Shown in pieces: positions 1 to 9,651 of a stretch of 64,000 nt of DNA. The stretch lies in the NCBI RefSeq assembly GCF_030503855.1, contig NZ_CP129971.1, forward strand, positions 689,501 to 753,500, read 5' to 3'. This stretch comes from Marivirga salinae. Lineage in GTDB: Bacteria; Bacteroidota; Bacteroidia; Cytophagales; Cyclobacteriaceae. The notes under the pieces are model-generated. The model had not been told where the DNA came from and made no database searches. It worked only from the letters and a program-made list of their open reading frames with translations. Each line of letters starts with the position of its first letter. The stretch's first letter is position 1. The position numbers and the translations under genes were made by a program.

Positions 1-1038
1 TTACTTGAAAGAACTCAAGAGCAAATCACTGCTAAAAGACAATCTTTAGGTTTTTACCAGGAAAAAATTGAAGCCTTAGGCAGTCAAATAAAGGCCATTG
101 AAGAAAATAGAGGTCTTAAATTGAGACAAGCTAAAAACTACCTTAGACAAGCTGAATTAAAAATTCAAGCCGACAGCATTGATTATGAAGCTGCTCAGAT
201 CAATTTAAATATTGCTGAAAAACAATTCAGCAGACAAAAAGAACTTTACGATGAAGGTTTAAAATCATTAACTGATTTAGAATTGAGAACTTCCAAATAT
301 CAGGAAGCTTTAGCCAAAAAAATCAGTATGGAAAGCAAATTGCTAAGTAGTAGAAATCAATATTTGAATGCTAAAATTGAGCTGAATTCCATTTATAATG
401 AATATACAGATAAGCTTCAAAAAGCACGCTCTGAATTGTTCAGTACTCGATCTATGTTGCAAGATGCACAAGCAGAAGTAGTAAAAATGGAAAACCAATT
501 GACCAATTACCAAGTTCGATTTGGTTTTTATTATGTTACAGCCCCACAAAATGGCTATATTACTCGAGCTGTAAGCACTGGAATTGGTGAAAATATTAAA
601 GCGGGTGAATCATTAGTTTCGATTATGCCAGCAGATATAGAATATGCAGTTGAAATGTATATTATGCCAAGAGATTTGCCTCTTTTTAATGTTGGAAATG
701 ATGTCAGATTAATTTTTGACGGATGGCCTTCTATTGTTTTCTCAGGTTGGCCGATTGTAACTTACGGTACTTTCGGAGGCGAAGTAGTGGCTATAGATCG
801 GTTCATCAGTTCGAATGGAAAATATAGAGTTTTAATTGCACAAGATCCTGAAGAACCTGAATGGCCAGAAGCCTTACGAGTTGGCGGTGGCACCAGTGGA
901 TTAGCATTATTGGATATTGTTCCCGTATGGTATGAGATATGGAGACAAATAAATGGTTTTCCACCAAATTTTTATACTCCTGAAAACACAGGACAATCTA
1001 GTGAAGAAAATAAATTGGAAAGAAAAGCTAAAAAATGA
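1..1038 (+). CDS. HlyD-family periplasmic adaptor protein, 5'-truncated by window edge
   Basis: This is the 3' part of a membrane-fusion (periplasmic adaptor) protein; the frame is open from base 1, so the true start lies upstream. The visible ~345 residues begin with a long Gln/Lys/Glu-rich coiled coil (about visible residues 1-170). The second half of the lipoyl/barrel-sandwich domain follows, opening at APQNGYI near residue 181, and then a beta-barrel segment. Such proteins bridge an inner-membrane pump and an outer-membrane channel. The stop overlaps the start of the TolC-like gene (ATGA), so the two are probably translationally coupled. The inner-membrane partner is not in view, so efflux and type I secretion cannot be told apart. 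Confidence 0.85.
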   Translation, partial: LLERTQEQITAKRQSLGFYQEKIEALGSQIKAIEENRGLKLRQAKNYLRQAELKIQADSIDYEAAQINLNIAEKQFSRQKELYDEGLKSLTDLELRTSKYQEALAKKISMESKLLSSRNQYLNAKIELNSIYNEYTDKLQKARSELFSTRSMLQDAQAEVVKMENQLTNYQVRFGFYYVTAPQNGYITRAVSTGIGENIKAGESLVSIMPADIEYAVEMYIMPRDLPLFNVGNDVRLIFDGWPSIVFSGWPIVTYGTFGGEVVAIDRFISSNGKYRVLIAQDPEEPEWPEALRVGGGTSGLALLDIVPVWYEIWRQINGFPPNFYTPENTGQSSEENKLERKAKK

Positions 1039-2459
1039 TTAGCAAATTAAAACATATAATCATTTCAATAAGCTACCTGTTTTTATTTAATTCTTACTTA
1101 CAGGCTCAGGAAACTTTGATTTCAGATCAATTAAGCGAACAGGAATTCCTTTCATTAGTAATGGAAAACCATCCACTTATTCAACAAGCCCGAAATTTAA
1201 GAGAAATGGGTGATTTTGCCGTGCTGGCAGCCAAAGGAAATTTTGACCCAGAACTCTTCTCCAAAAACAAGCAAAAATATTACGATCAAAAAAACTATTA
1301 TCAGTATAGTGAATCAGGAATTAGCTTACCAACAAGGACTGGAATTACTTTTCAAGGCGGATATGACTGGACAGCTGGCGAGTATTTAAGTAATGAAGCT
1401 ACTTTACCTAATGATGGTTTGTGGTATGCTGGTGTAAGCGTTCCCGTTTTACAAGGTTTATTTATTGATGACAGAAGAGCTGCACTTCAAACAGCCTTTG
1501 TAGATAGAAGAGTATTTGAAAATGAAGCCCAACTTTTGCTTATTGATATTTTGTTGGAAGGAAGTAATTACTACTGGCAATTTGCCAAATTTCAATATCA
1601 AAAAAGAGTAATTGAAGATGCTATTGAATTGGCTACTGATAATTTTCAAAACTATAAGACTTCTTATGAACAAGGAGATAAACCTGCAATTGATACGTTG
1701 GAAGCTTCCATTCAGCTTCAAAATCTGACTATTCAAAACCAGCAGTTAGCCGTTGATTTAGCAAATGCTAAGCTGAATCTATTTTCATTTCTATGGGGAA
1801 AAGAGCAGCCAATAGAAGAATCCGAATTGAAAGCATCCGCGATCAACAATATTTCTCAAAATAAAATAGACAGCCTACGGGCTAATTTACCAATTTTCAT
1901 ACAAGAGCATCCTGCAATTAGAGAAAGTGAGTTTAAAATTCAGAGACTTCAAATTGAAAATCGATTAAAGAAGGAAAAGCTTAAGCCAAAATTGAATTTA
2001 GAATATAATCTATTGCAAGACCCTGCTGGTAATATCTCTGAAATTCAGGGTTTGGATAATTATAAGTGGGGCCTAAGCTTTAGCATGCCTTTATTTTTAA
2101 GACAGTCCAGAGGTGAGCTGAGAATGAACGAAATCAAACTGGAAAATACCAATTTTGAGTTGCAACAAAAGCAACTTTCCATTCGAAATAAAGCTAGGCA
2201 ATATGAAAACACATTTGAAAATATTACACAACAGCTAGAGACTTATCAAAATATTGTGATCCAGTATGAAAGTCTTTTAAAAGCCGAATTAAGAAAGTTT
2301 GAAATTGGAGAAAGCAGTATATTCCTCATAAACTACCGTCAGATGAGCCTAGTCAATGCCAGAATGAAATACATTGAACTACAGGCCAAATACAGATTAT
2401 ATTACCGTCAGTGGTTGCATAGTTTGGGAGCTAAGCCTGAATTGTGGGTGGAGAATTAA
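1035..2459 (+). CDS. TolC-family outer membrane efflux protein
   Basis: The 474-residue protein has a signal peptide (about residues 1-25, ending in QAQ) and the long alternating helices expected of the outer-membrane efflux (OEP) family, in two homologous halves. It should trimerise into an outer-membrane channel with a periplasmic tunnel. It overlaps the HlyD-like adaptor gene by 4 bases, so the pair supplies two of the three parts of an export machine. The length is normal for the family and nothing is missing. The substrate cannot be inferred. Confidence 0.88.
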   Translation: MISKLKHIIISISYLFLFNSYLQAQETLISDQLSEQEFLSLVMENHPLIQQARNLREMGDFAVLAAKGNFDPELFSKNKQKYYDQKNYYQYSESGISLPTRTGITFQGGYDWTAGEYLSNEATLPNDGLWYAGVSVPVLQGLFIDDRRAALQTAFVDRRVFENEAQLLLIDILLEGSNYYWQFAKFQYQKRVIEDAIELATDNFQNYKTSYEQGDKPAIDTLEASIQLQNLTIQNQQLAVDLANAKLNLFSFLWGKEQPIEESELKASAINNISQNKIDSLRANLPIFIQEHPAIRESEFKIQRLQIENRLKKEKLKPKLNLEYNLLQDPAGNISEIQGLDNYKWGLSFSMPLFLRQSRGELRMNEIKLENTNFELQQKQLSIRNKARQYENTFENITQQLETYQNIVIQYESLLKAELRKFEIGESSIFLINYRQMSLVNARMKYIELQAKYRLYYRQWLHSLGAKPELWVEN

Positions 2460-2538
2460 TAAAGTTTAGAAATCATCAATTTACAAAATGAATAAGCCGA
2501 TTAATTTTATCCGTTTTTTTTAGGTCGGTTTTATCATT

Positions 2539-3720
2539 TTATCGAACGGGAGTTAAATGGCTAAGAATTTCCCTCTGTTTTTTATCCGCAATCAGATGGT
2601 TGTAGTTGCTCCAAAACGACTCATCATATTCGTAATTTTTGGATAACAAGTCTTTGGTTTTTGGGATTGTGGCAGATTCTTGAAGTGGTTCAAATTGCTC
2701 TTTCAGGCCGGTAACTAAAAAATTGGATGAATAATCATACACTACTTTAGCATTTTTACTCTCTACAGTCCATATACCATTATTTATAATTGCGCTAAGA
2801 ATTTGTTTATTTTTGTAATCTTTAAATTTAATCACAATATCATTTTTTCTCCTATAGTTTTTGTAGCGAACGATTTGGTCATCAATTTTTCCCCAACCTT
2901 TATTGCGAACTTTATTAGCTCCTCGTTCTGACAGCTTTGCATGAATCTCTATAAAAGATAAATCTTCTGAATCGAGGTAAAGTTTACCTTTATACTCACT
3001 ACCTTTTGTGTCGTTATAAAAACGAATTACGTAAACCCACTTATCGGAATAACTTTCTAATCCCATATATTCAAATTCTTGTTCAAGGAATTTGAATTTT
3101 AAAGGTCTGTACAGTATAAAATGGGGGTTGGTAGAACTTTTTGTATTTTCAAATTCATCTATGCTTTTTCTGGCCTGATTAACCGATATTTTAATGTCAT
3201 CATTTAAAAAGAGTGATCCAAAATGTTGAATGCTTAAATCCGCTTCAAAAAATCTTCCCCACTTGTCATTTTGTGCTCCATATTCACGATAAAATGCACT
3301 TAATTGAAGGCTATCTTGCCAATGATTACTGTCAAATAATTTTAGGGCTTTCGTTACTGAATCTTTTGCATTGAACATACTATAAGGGGTTACCCTTATC
3401 TCCTTTAACACCATCCCCCTATTGCTTAACCTAAAAGTATCAAGCTCCAATGTTTGGCAAATGGCGTTCATGAATGTTCCCTCACCAACATGGGAAATTA
3501 GTAGTGTATCTGATTCTGAATCAAGATTGATTTTGAAATAGCCATCGAGATTGGTGATTGTGCCCCTTTCCTCATTTGATTTCAAGCGAACTGTGGCATA
3601 GGGCACTGCTTCATTATTCTCTGAAATCACAACACCTTGAACAGTAACTTGACTATTTGCATATTTAGGTAATGATAATGCGATCAAAATGATAACAGCA
3701 ATTTTTACTATCGACAACAT
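2539..3720 (-). CDS. Secreted protein with carboxypeptidase-regulatory-like beta domain
   Basis: The 393-residue protein has a signal peptide (residues 1-24, ending in ANSQ). Residues about 25-100 resemble the CarboxypepD_reg-like Ig-type beta sandwich common in Bacteroidota surface proteins (GVVISENNEAVPYATVRLKS, then TNLDGYF). The remaining ~290 residues match no catalytic family I recognise. No TonB plug or barrel follows, so it is not a SusC receptor. It is convergent with the efflux operon and stands alone. Role unknown; probably periplasmic or cell-surface. Confidence 0.75.
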   Translation of the reverse strand: MLSIVKIAVIILIALSLPKYANSQVTVQGVVISENNEAVPYATVRLKSNEERGTITNLDGYFKINLDSESDTLLISHVGEGTFMNAICQTLELDTFRLSNRGMVLKEIRVTPYSMFNAKDSVTKALKLFDSNHWQDSLQLSAFYREYGAQNDKWGRFFEADLSIQHFGSLFLNDDIKISVNQARKSIDEFENTKSSTNPHFILYRPLKFKFLEQEFEYMGLESYSDKWVYVIRFYNDTKGSEYKGKLYLDSEDLSFIEIHAKLSERGANKVRNKGWGKIDDQIVRYKNYRRKNDIVIKFKDYKNKQILSAIINNGIWTVESKNAKVVYDYSSNFLVTGLKEQFEPLQESATIPKTKDLLSKNYEYDESFWSNYNHLIADKKQREILSHLTPVR

Positions 3721-3876
3721 AAATTATTTAAATTTCATAATTAAAAGTGACTTACTAGTTTTTGCAAAAATTGCGAGGCGCAATATAATTGATCCAATTC
3801 CCCTGAACAATTAGGGGAAAAGAAATGCATTAAAAAGCCTAAATAAATTGATGATACCAATCGAAAAAATATTGAT

Positions 3877-3884
3877 TATCTTCG
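3877..3884 (+). promoter_or_regulatory. Candidate Bacteroidota -7 box for asnB
   Basis: TATCTTCG differs at one position from the Bacteroidota -7 consensus TAnnTTTG and ends 4 bases before the asnB ATG. If used, the transcript would be nearly or fully leaderless. No convincing -33 element was identified. Confidence 0.3.
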
Positions 3885-3888
3885 CAGC

Positions 3889-5784
3889 ATGTGCGGCATA
3901 ACAGGAGTATTTGCATTTAATGAAATTGGTAGGTTTAACCTTCCCAATATTTCATTGGCTACGGAAACATTAGAACACCGTGGACCTGATTTCCAAAAAG
4001 TTTTTGTGGGTGATTTTGTGGCTTTGGGTCATAGAAGATTATCCATTATTGACTTAAATCCACAGGCAAATCAACCGATGTCCGCAGAGGATGGTCGCTA
4101 TCAATTAGTATTTAATGGCGAAATTTATAATTACAAACTTCTGCGCCAAGAACTTGAAAGCAAAGGAGTTCAATTTAAAACAGAATCTGATACTGAAGTT
4201 TTATTGCAATTATTGATTCATGAGGGAAAAGATGCTCTAAATAAACTTAATGGTTTTTTTGCTTTTTCCTTCTATGATCAACAAAAGGAAGAAATGCTGG
4301 TAGCTCGAGATAGGTACGGAATCAAACCACTTTATTATTTGGAAGATGAAGACCGTTTTATTTTTGCCAGTGAATTAAAAGCTATTCTCAAATTTGGGAT
4401 TGAAAAAACCATAGACACCAATTCTCTCTATACTTATCTACAATTAAATTATTTGCCAGCTCCTATGAGCATGGTGAAAGGCGTAAAGAAATTAATGCCG
4501 GGTCAATATGCAGTTGTTAAAAAGAAATCAGTTGAAATCAATTCCTATTATGAATTGAAAAATACTTTTGAAAAGGATTTTCAAGGCAATTATGAAGACG
4601 CCCAAGTTCAACTGAAAGCCTTAATGGAAAAAGCTGTTGAGCGAAGATTAGTTGCAGATGTTCCTTTAGGCACATTTTTAAGCGGTGGGGTCGATTCTTC
4701 CATCATATCAGCAATTGCCTCTAAAAAAGTAGATGGATTGCATACATTCTCCATTGGCTATAAAGGAAATTCATATTTTGATGAAACCGAATATGCTAAT
4801 GCTGTGGCAAAGCATATTGGCTCTAAACATCAAGTGTTTTCTTTAAGCTTAGATGATTTGTATGGCTATTTGCCCAAAATGCTTAAAAGTTTTTCCGAGC
4901 CTTTTGCCGATAGTTCTGCTTTGCCTGTTTATGCTTTAAGCCAACTGACCAAAGAAAATGTTACGGTTGCTTTATCAGGAGATGGGGCAGATGAACTCTT
5001 TGCAGGATATAATAAACATGCTGCTTTATACAGACTCTGGCACCCCGGAGTTAAAGAAAAAATGGTTAACGCATTACGTCCACTATGGAATATATTACCC
5101 AAGTCCAGAAATAATCCATTTGGAAATATAAGTAGACAATTAAAGAAATTTGCTGATGCCTCTCAACTCGATATTCAATCACAATATTGGTTGTTGGCAA
5201 GCTTGCAAAATGCACGAAAAAGTACAGATTTATTATCGAATGCCGTTTTAGAAGACATTGATTTTGAGGGGTTCGATTTATGGAAAGAGCAATTGCTTTC
5301 AACTCTCAACACTAAATCTATCAATCAATCTTTACAATTAGATCAAGAATTGGTTCTTCAAGGAGATATGCTACAAAAGGTAGATTTAATGAGCATGCAA
5401 CATGCGCTAGAAGTTCGGGTTCCATTTCTAGACCATGAATTAGTAGCTTTTGCCAACAGCCTGCCAGAAGAATTCAAAGTGAATGGCAAAAGGAAGAAAA
5501 TGATTCTTCAGGATACTTTCAGAGATATTATGCCTGAAAAAATTTATAATCGACCAAAACATGGTTTTGAAGTTCCTCTATTAGATTGGCTCAGAAAAGA
5601 CTTAAAATTAGATATTGAAAACAAATGGCTGGACAAAGAGCGAATTGAGAAGCAAGAGGTTTTTGATTGGGAAGGCGTTCAAGCACTAAAAAAGAAGCTG
5701 TTTTCCAGTAATCCTGAAGATAGTCACGCCCATATTTGGGCACTGATTGTTTTTCAAGGGTGGTGGGAAGGGTATATGGATTAA
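3889..5784 (+). CDS. asnB: Asparagine synthase (glutamine-hydrolysing)
   Basis: The 631-residue protein begins MCGITGVF, giving the Cys2 nucleophile of a class II glutamine amidotransferase, which fixes the start. RGPD (about residue 32) and GEIYNY (about residue 79) are further glutaminase motifs. The ATP-pyrophosphatase loop SGGVDSS lies at residues 265-271 and is followed by the synthetase domain (LSGDGADELFAGY, then EVRVPFLDHE). It should convert aspartate, ATP and glutamine to asparagine in the cytoplasm. The length is typical of the AsnB/AsnO group. It is a single gene with no linked polysaccharide or peptide cluster, so a housekeeping role is likelier than a secondary-metabolite one. 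Confidence 0.95.
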   Translation: MCGITGVFAFNEIGRFNLPNISLATETLEHRGPDFQKVFVGDFVALGHRRLSIIDLNPQANQPMSAEDGRYQLVFNGEIYNYKLLRQELESKGVQFKTESDTEVLLQLLIHEGKDALNKLNGFFAFSFYDQQKEEMLVARDRYGIKPLYYLEDEDRFIFASELKAILKFGIEKTIDTNSLYTYLQLNYLPAPMSMVKGVKKLMPGQYAVVKKKSVEINSYYELKNTFEKDFQGNYEDAQVQLKALMEKAVERRLVADVPLGTFLSGGVDSSIISAIASKKVDGLHTFSIGYKGNSYFDETEYANAVAKHIGSKHQVFSLSLDDLYGYLPKMLKSFSEPFADSSALPVYALSQLTKENVTVALSGDGADELFAGYNKHAALYRLWHPGVKEKMVNALRPLWNILPKSRNNPFGNISRQLKKFADASQLDIQSQYWLLASLQNARKSTDLLSNAVLEDIDFEGFDLWKEQLLSTLNTKSINQSLQLDQELVLQGDMLQKVDLMSMQHALEVRVPFLDHELVAFANSLPEEFKVNGKRKKMILQDTFRDIMPEKIYNRPKHGFEVPLLDWLRKDLKLDIENKWLDKERIEKQEVFDWEGVQALKKKLFSSNPEDSHAHIWALIVFQGWWEGYMD

Positions 5785-5927
5785 GTACAATCTTACTTTT
5801 GCTACTATATAACTAAATGTATGCAGGCGTCTCAGATGCTTAAAATGTCTCGCAAAGCCGCAAAGTTTTCGTTAAGGAGGGTTCTCTTGAATAATGAAAA
5901 GTATGTCTAAATTAGGCTAATGTAAAA

Positions 5928-6009
5928 ATCTGTCCATTATTTCTAAAACCTCAGATTTCACTTTAAATCACCAATTTTGAGATTTCAAAAAAATGGACAG
6001 ATTTACATT
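5928..6009. repeat. Short inverted-repeat (MITE-like) element
   Basis: The sequence aatgtaaaaatctgtccatt is followed 40 bases later by its near-complement aatggacagatttacatt (one-base indel), making an ~80-base foldback unit. The inside has no coding capacity. It may be a tiny non-autonomous element or a strong hairpin. Confidence 0.5.
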
Positions 6010-6239
6010 CGGAATTAAATTTTGTGCTTTTATACCTTTTCTTTTTGCTTGAACAAAAAGAAACAAAAATTCAAGACAAAACAATGCTTCAACGCTTCGC
6101 CCAACGCTGGCCCGCTGTTTTGTCCTCCCGCCCGCTCCCTCTGAGCATATTTCATTTGGCTTGAAAGCTTTGTAGTATTTATCAAGAGTGCCTAAGGAAA
6201 AATAGTCCTAAATCATAGATGTCAACTATCATTTTTTTT

Positions 6240-6280
6240 TTGCGTTGCGCGGTCGTTGCGCCTTTGCGTCTTGGAGAGAG
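6240..6280. repeat. tttgcg-rich dispersed Bacteroidota repeat
   Basis: The segment contains ttgcgcctttgcgtctt and resembles the segment at 20402-20446 (cttcgcgcctttgcgacttt). A complementary-strand version (cgcaaagccgcaaag) lies near 5848. It is non-coding and repeat-like in distribution. Confidence 0.5.
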
Positions 6281-6333
6281 TTACCTTTTCGGTCTTTCCG
6301 AAATAAAAGTCTAAGTCTAATTTAAGAATTGAA

Positions 6334-7209
6334 TTACTGAATCAATTTCTTATTTTCCTCTAAACCGTGTTCAAACTGCAAAGTAATATGCCCAATGGAG
6401 AAATTGGTATGCAATAATTCTTCAATCTTTTTCTGAATTTCATGCGTATGGCTCACATTTAAATCTTCCTTTAAATCTACATGCGCTTCCAAATGAATAG
6501 TATATTCGTCCAATTGCCATACGTGGATATGATGGATGTTTTTTACTTCTTTTAATTGTTCAACTTCCTTAACCAATAATGGGATGTTGATTCCTTCTGG
6601 TACAAATTGTAATAAGATTTTTGTAGAGCTCCACAACAATTGCCATGAAGTAGCAATTAAATAAACCCCAATTAAAATAGATAAAACACCATCTACCCAA
6701 GTGACGCCATAATATTTCATCGCTAAACCTCCACCTAAAACTGCTACAGAAAATAAAGTATCGGAAAGCAAATGCAAGAAAGCAGATTTCATATTCATGC
6801 TATTCTTTGCGTCTTTTGCTAAAAACACAACACTTAATCCATTGGCAATTATAGCAATCCCCGCTAACCAAATCACTAAGTCATTATTTATTTCAAGCGT
6901 TTGGGTTATTTGTAAGCGTTGAACACTTTCCACAATTATATAAATTGCTACGGCAATAATAAAAGCAGAATTAACGAAAGCTGCTAAAACCTCTGCTCTT
7001 TTATAACCAAATGATTTGCTGTAAGTAGCTTCTTTCTTTGCTAAAACAATTGCTACTAAGCTTATTGTAAGCGCAGCTACATCACTGAAATTGTGCATGG
7101 CATCGGAAATCAATGCCATGGAATTTCCCACAATTCCACCGATTATCTGAGAAACTGTAATGATAACATTGAGCAATATTACCCACTTAAGCCTGCTTTC
7201 TTTTTTCAT
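6334..7209 (-). CDS. Cation diffusion facilitator (CDF) zinc/cobalt exporter
   Basis: A proton antiporter of the CDF family with six predicted membrane helices and a C-terminal cytoplasmic metal-sensing domain (roughly the last 85 residues, HIHHIHVWQLDEYTIHLEAH). Helix II carries HNFSD and helix V HLLSD, giving the two HxxxD pairs of a Zn-type transport site. I prefer the ATG at 7209 (MKKESRLKW). A GTG start 27 bases upstream would add nine non-family residues. It should export Zn2+, Co2+ or Cd2+ across the inner membrane. It stands alone and no adjacent metalloregulator was seen. Confidence 0.92.
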   Translation of the reverse strand: MKKESRLKWVILLNVIITVSQIIGGIVGNSMALISDAMHNFSDVAALTISLVAIVLAKKEATYSKSFGYKRAEVLAAFVNSAFIIAVAIYIIVESVQRLQITQTLEINNDLVIWLAGIAIIANGLSVVFLAKDAKNSMNMKSAFLHLLSDTLFSVAVLGGGLAMKYYGVTWVDGVLSILIGVYLIATSWQLLWSSTKILLQFVPEGINIPLLVKEVEQLKEVKNIHHIHVWQLDEYTIHLEAHVDLKEDLNVSHTHEIQKKIEELLHTNFSIGHITLQFEHGLEENKKLIQ

Positions 7210-7375
7210 GTGTATATGTTTATCGTCTATGATCACATGGAATTCAAAAAATTTTATTCATCCTCGGTTGGTATGTTGAGGATTCTAAAATTTATGCTCA
7301 TTTCATGTGTATATGATAGATTTTAGTTGCCATCCCGATAAATCGAGACAGGTAATGGAATTCATAAGAAATATT

Positions 7376-7398
7376 CCTGCCTGCATGTTGGCAGGCAC
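7376..7398. repeat. Palindromic intergenic repeat
   Basis: Inverted repeat tgcctgc/ggcaggca around a short loop. Similar gcctgc/gcaggc palindromes are frequent between genes in Bacteroidota. There is no T-run, so it is not an obvious terminator. Confidence 0.4.
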
Positions 7399-7515
7399 CA
7401 GTCAATTTATAAAAATTTGCCCTCGAATATTTATGCTTATTTCATATAAATCAAAAATAGGTAATCGCCATTTGAAGTGCTAACCTCAAATTGAATTTTC
7501 CAAAACTATGAAACG

Positions 7516-7548
7516 AAAAAGCCACTTAAAATTTCATCAAGTGGCTTT
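7516..7548 (-). terminator. Rho-independent terminator of the CocE-like hydrolase gene
   Basis: Read on the minus strand, gaaagccactt and aagtggctttttcg form a stem (agccactt/aagtggct) followed by a short T-run, about 20 bases after the hydrolase stop codon. Confidence 0.75.
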
Positions 7549-7570
7549 CTAATTATGTATTAACTGTAAA

Positions 7571-9481
7571 TTATTTGTCCAACTCTAATTGTAAAGATTG
7601 TGGTGTTGTTTCTAACTCTCCAATCTCAATTTTTGAATCTCCTTTTACAGTTATTGTGGCTTTAATAAAATCCTCTTCCTCGGCTTTATAGATATTATCC
7701 ACGTATTTTTGAGGATTTCTATCAATATAAGGGAACCAAGTACTGTGTATTTGCACCATCACTTTATGTCCTTTTTTGAAAGTGTGAAGAATATCTTGCA
7801 GTGCTATTTCTACTTCATCTTCCTCATTGGGAACAAATGGTTTAGGGTCAGCAAAACTGTCTCTAAATCTTCCTCTGAAAACTTCCGCTCTTACCAATTG
7901 CTGATAATTTCCCATCACAATATTTTCGGGATTATGCTCATAGCTTTCATGCGCACCAGGATATACATCAATGATTTTTACTATGAAATCAGCATCAGTA
8001 GAAGAAATGGCAACTTTCAATTTAGCGGCAATTTCCCCTGCTAAGGTTAAATCATCTTCCAATTCATCCGATTCCCAAACCAAAACATCTGGTCTTCGAG
8101 CAGCATGTTGCTGGTCATCCGTCATATATGCACGAGGCGTAAATGATAAAGGCTCCGTAAAGGAAGTATAAGGAACTGGTTTGGCTGGATCTGAAACATA
8201 ACTGAACTCGTCTTCATTGCTGCCTTCATCATTAATTAAGAGTTTTCCGTTTTGAGCAAATCCTAAAGAAGTTTTTGGGATTTGTGGTGGCCAAACATCG
8301 AATTTTTGCCATTCTTTCAAACCAGTATCAAACATATAAGCTTCTGGTAAATTAGGTTTTCCTTTTCCATCTCTCAAAAAATGATTGAAAAAAGTTCTTT
8401 CTATTTCTTTCTGGTAGAAAGTAGAAATACTATCACCAAAATAAATATGATTTACAGCTTGAAAGCCTTTTTCCCTAGCCCAATCACCATGGCTCCATGG
8501 ACCAAAAACGATGGTGTTATAAGCATCAGGACTAGTTTTTTCAATAGTCTTGTAAATATTTAAAGGGCCATATAGATCCTCTGCATCGTACCATCCACCA
8601 ACAGTCATCACAGCATGGTCAATATCATCCAAGTGTGGAATAATACTTCTTTTCTGCCAGAACTCATCATAATTTGGATGCTCTACCGTTTGTTCCCAGA
8701 ACTCATTATCAAAGTGTAACTTTTCGGTAATGTTTTTTAATGGCCCCATGTCAAGATGGTAATCATAGCCATCTATGGCATTAGCAGTTCTCATTCTAGC
8801 AAAAGCTTCACTATACCAAGATTCTGTTGTTGGCTCTTCTGTTTGGTAACCAAAAACAGGATAGGCTGCTGTATAACTTTGCAAATAAGCTCCATTGTGA
8901 TGGAAATCGTCAAAGAAAAAATCTCCAATTGGTGCTTGAGGTGAACTTGCCTTTAAGGCTGGATGAGCATCTGGTAATGCTGCAGCTGTATAAAAACCTG
9001 GGTAGCTAATGCCCCACTGCCCCACTTTTCCATTTGTTTTTCCTTTCAAATGTTTCAATAACCATTCTATTGTATCATAAGTATCAGAACTTTCATCAGC
9101 TTCTTTTTTGTGCTTATTTCCGGGAATATTAGGAGTCATGTTGGTGAATTTACCTTCCGACATCCATCTTCCTCTCACATCCTGATAAACAAAAATAAAT
9201 TTATCTTCCATTAAATATTGAGATGGTCCTAAAGAACGCTTATACTGATCAGGACCATAGGGTGCAATACTGTAACATGTTCTCTGCATCATGATCGGAT
9301 GCTTCCCTTTTTCTTTAGGTGTGTATATGGCAGTATAAAGACGAGTGCCATCTCTCATAGGAATGTAAACTTCCTCTTTGTTATAATTCTCCTTTACATA
9401 ACTGTTTTCTTCTTCTTGAGCCAAAGCAGAAGGACTTAAAAACAGGCAAAAGCCGATAAATAATAAAATATGTTTCTTCAT
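7571..9481 (-). CDS. CocE/NonD-family secreted serine hydrolase (S15-type)
   Basis: The 636-residue protein has a signal peptide (about residues 1-22, ending in ALAQ), then the CocE/X-Pro dipeptidyl-peptidase alpha/beta-hydrolase fold. It opens with MRDGTRLYTAIYTP (about 40-53). The nucleophile is Ser159 in WGISYPG. The C-terminal third is the jelly-roll domain (XPP_C) containing FSFADP-like and QIHSTWFPYIDRN segments. Members hydrolyse acyl-amide or ester substrates (cocaine esterase, glutaryl-7-ACA acylase, X-Pro peptidases). The exact substrate cannot be read from sequence. It is monocistronic with a clear terminator and is likely periplasmic. Confidence 0.9.
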   Translation of the reverse strand: MKKHILLFIGFCLFLSPSALAQEEENSYVKENYNKEEVYIPMRDGTRLYTAIYTPKEKGKHPIMMQRTCYSIAPYGPDQYKRSLGPSQYLMEDKFIFVYQDVRGRWMSEGKFTNMTPNIPGNKHKKEADESSDTYDTIEWLLKHLKGKTNGKVGQWGISYPGFYTAAALPDAHPALKASSPQAPIGDFFFDDFHHNGAYLQSYTAAYPVFGYQTEEPTTESWYSEAFARMRTANAIDGYDYHLDMGPLKNITEKLHFDNEFWEQTVEHPNYDEFWQKRSIIPHLDDIDHAVMTVGGWYDAEDLYGPLNIYKTIEKTSPDAYNTIVFGPWSHGDWAREKGFQAVNHIYFGDSISTFYQKEIERTFFNHFLRDGKGKPNLPEAYMFDTGLKEWQKFDVWPPQIPKTSLGFAQNGKLLINDEGSNEDEFSYVSDPAKPVPYTSFTEPLSFTPRAYMTDDQQHAARRPDVLVWESDELEDDLTLAGEIAAKLKVAISSTDADFIVKIIDVYPGAHESYEHNPENIVMGNYQQLVRAEVFRGRFRDSFADPKPFVPNEEDEVEIALQDILHTFKKGHKVMVQIHSTWFPYIDRNPQKYVDNIYKAEEEDFIKATITVKGDSKIEIGELETTPQSLQLELDK

Positions 9482-9651
9482 TTTGAATAAAATTTATTTT
9501 AAATGATAAGTTAGCAAATAAGTCTTTTAGATGGATGGGTTGAGGTTAAATTTTGATGGGTGGTTATTACTTAAATTACCATCCATAAATTTCCTTAAAC
9601 TGTTTTCCCCTTCAACCGTTTGCCAATAAGTTGTAGCAGATATAAATTTAG

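Larger units (their letters stand above)
5785..6333. other. Intergenic region rich in dispersed repeats
   Basis: No credible gene is present in these 549 bases. It holds a cgcaaag-type repeat piece near 5846-5866, a 20-base inverted repeat pair (5928-5948 and 5989-6009), a repeat starting near 6030 with the self-complementary core tttttgcttgaacaaaaag, and a second cgcaaag/tttgcgt piece near 6240-6275. These look like accumulated intergenic repeat elements of a kind common in Bacteroidota. Confidence 0.6.
7237..7570. other. Intergenic region with hairpins
   Basis: No gene was seen. It contains a palindromic repeat at 7376-7398 (ctgcctgcatgttggcaggca), a weaker one near 7331-7352 (atcccgataaatcgaga), and the terminator of the downstream-lying minus-strand hydrolase gene at 7516-7548. 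Confidence 0.55.
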
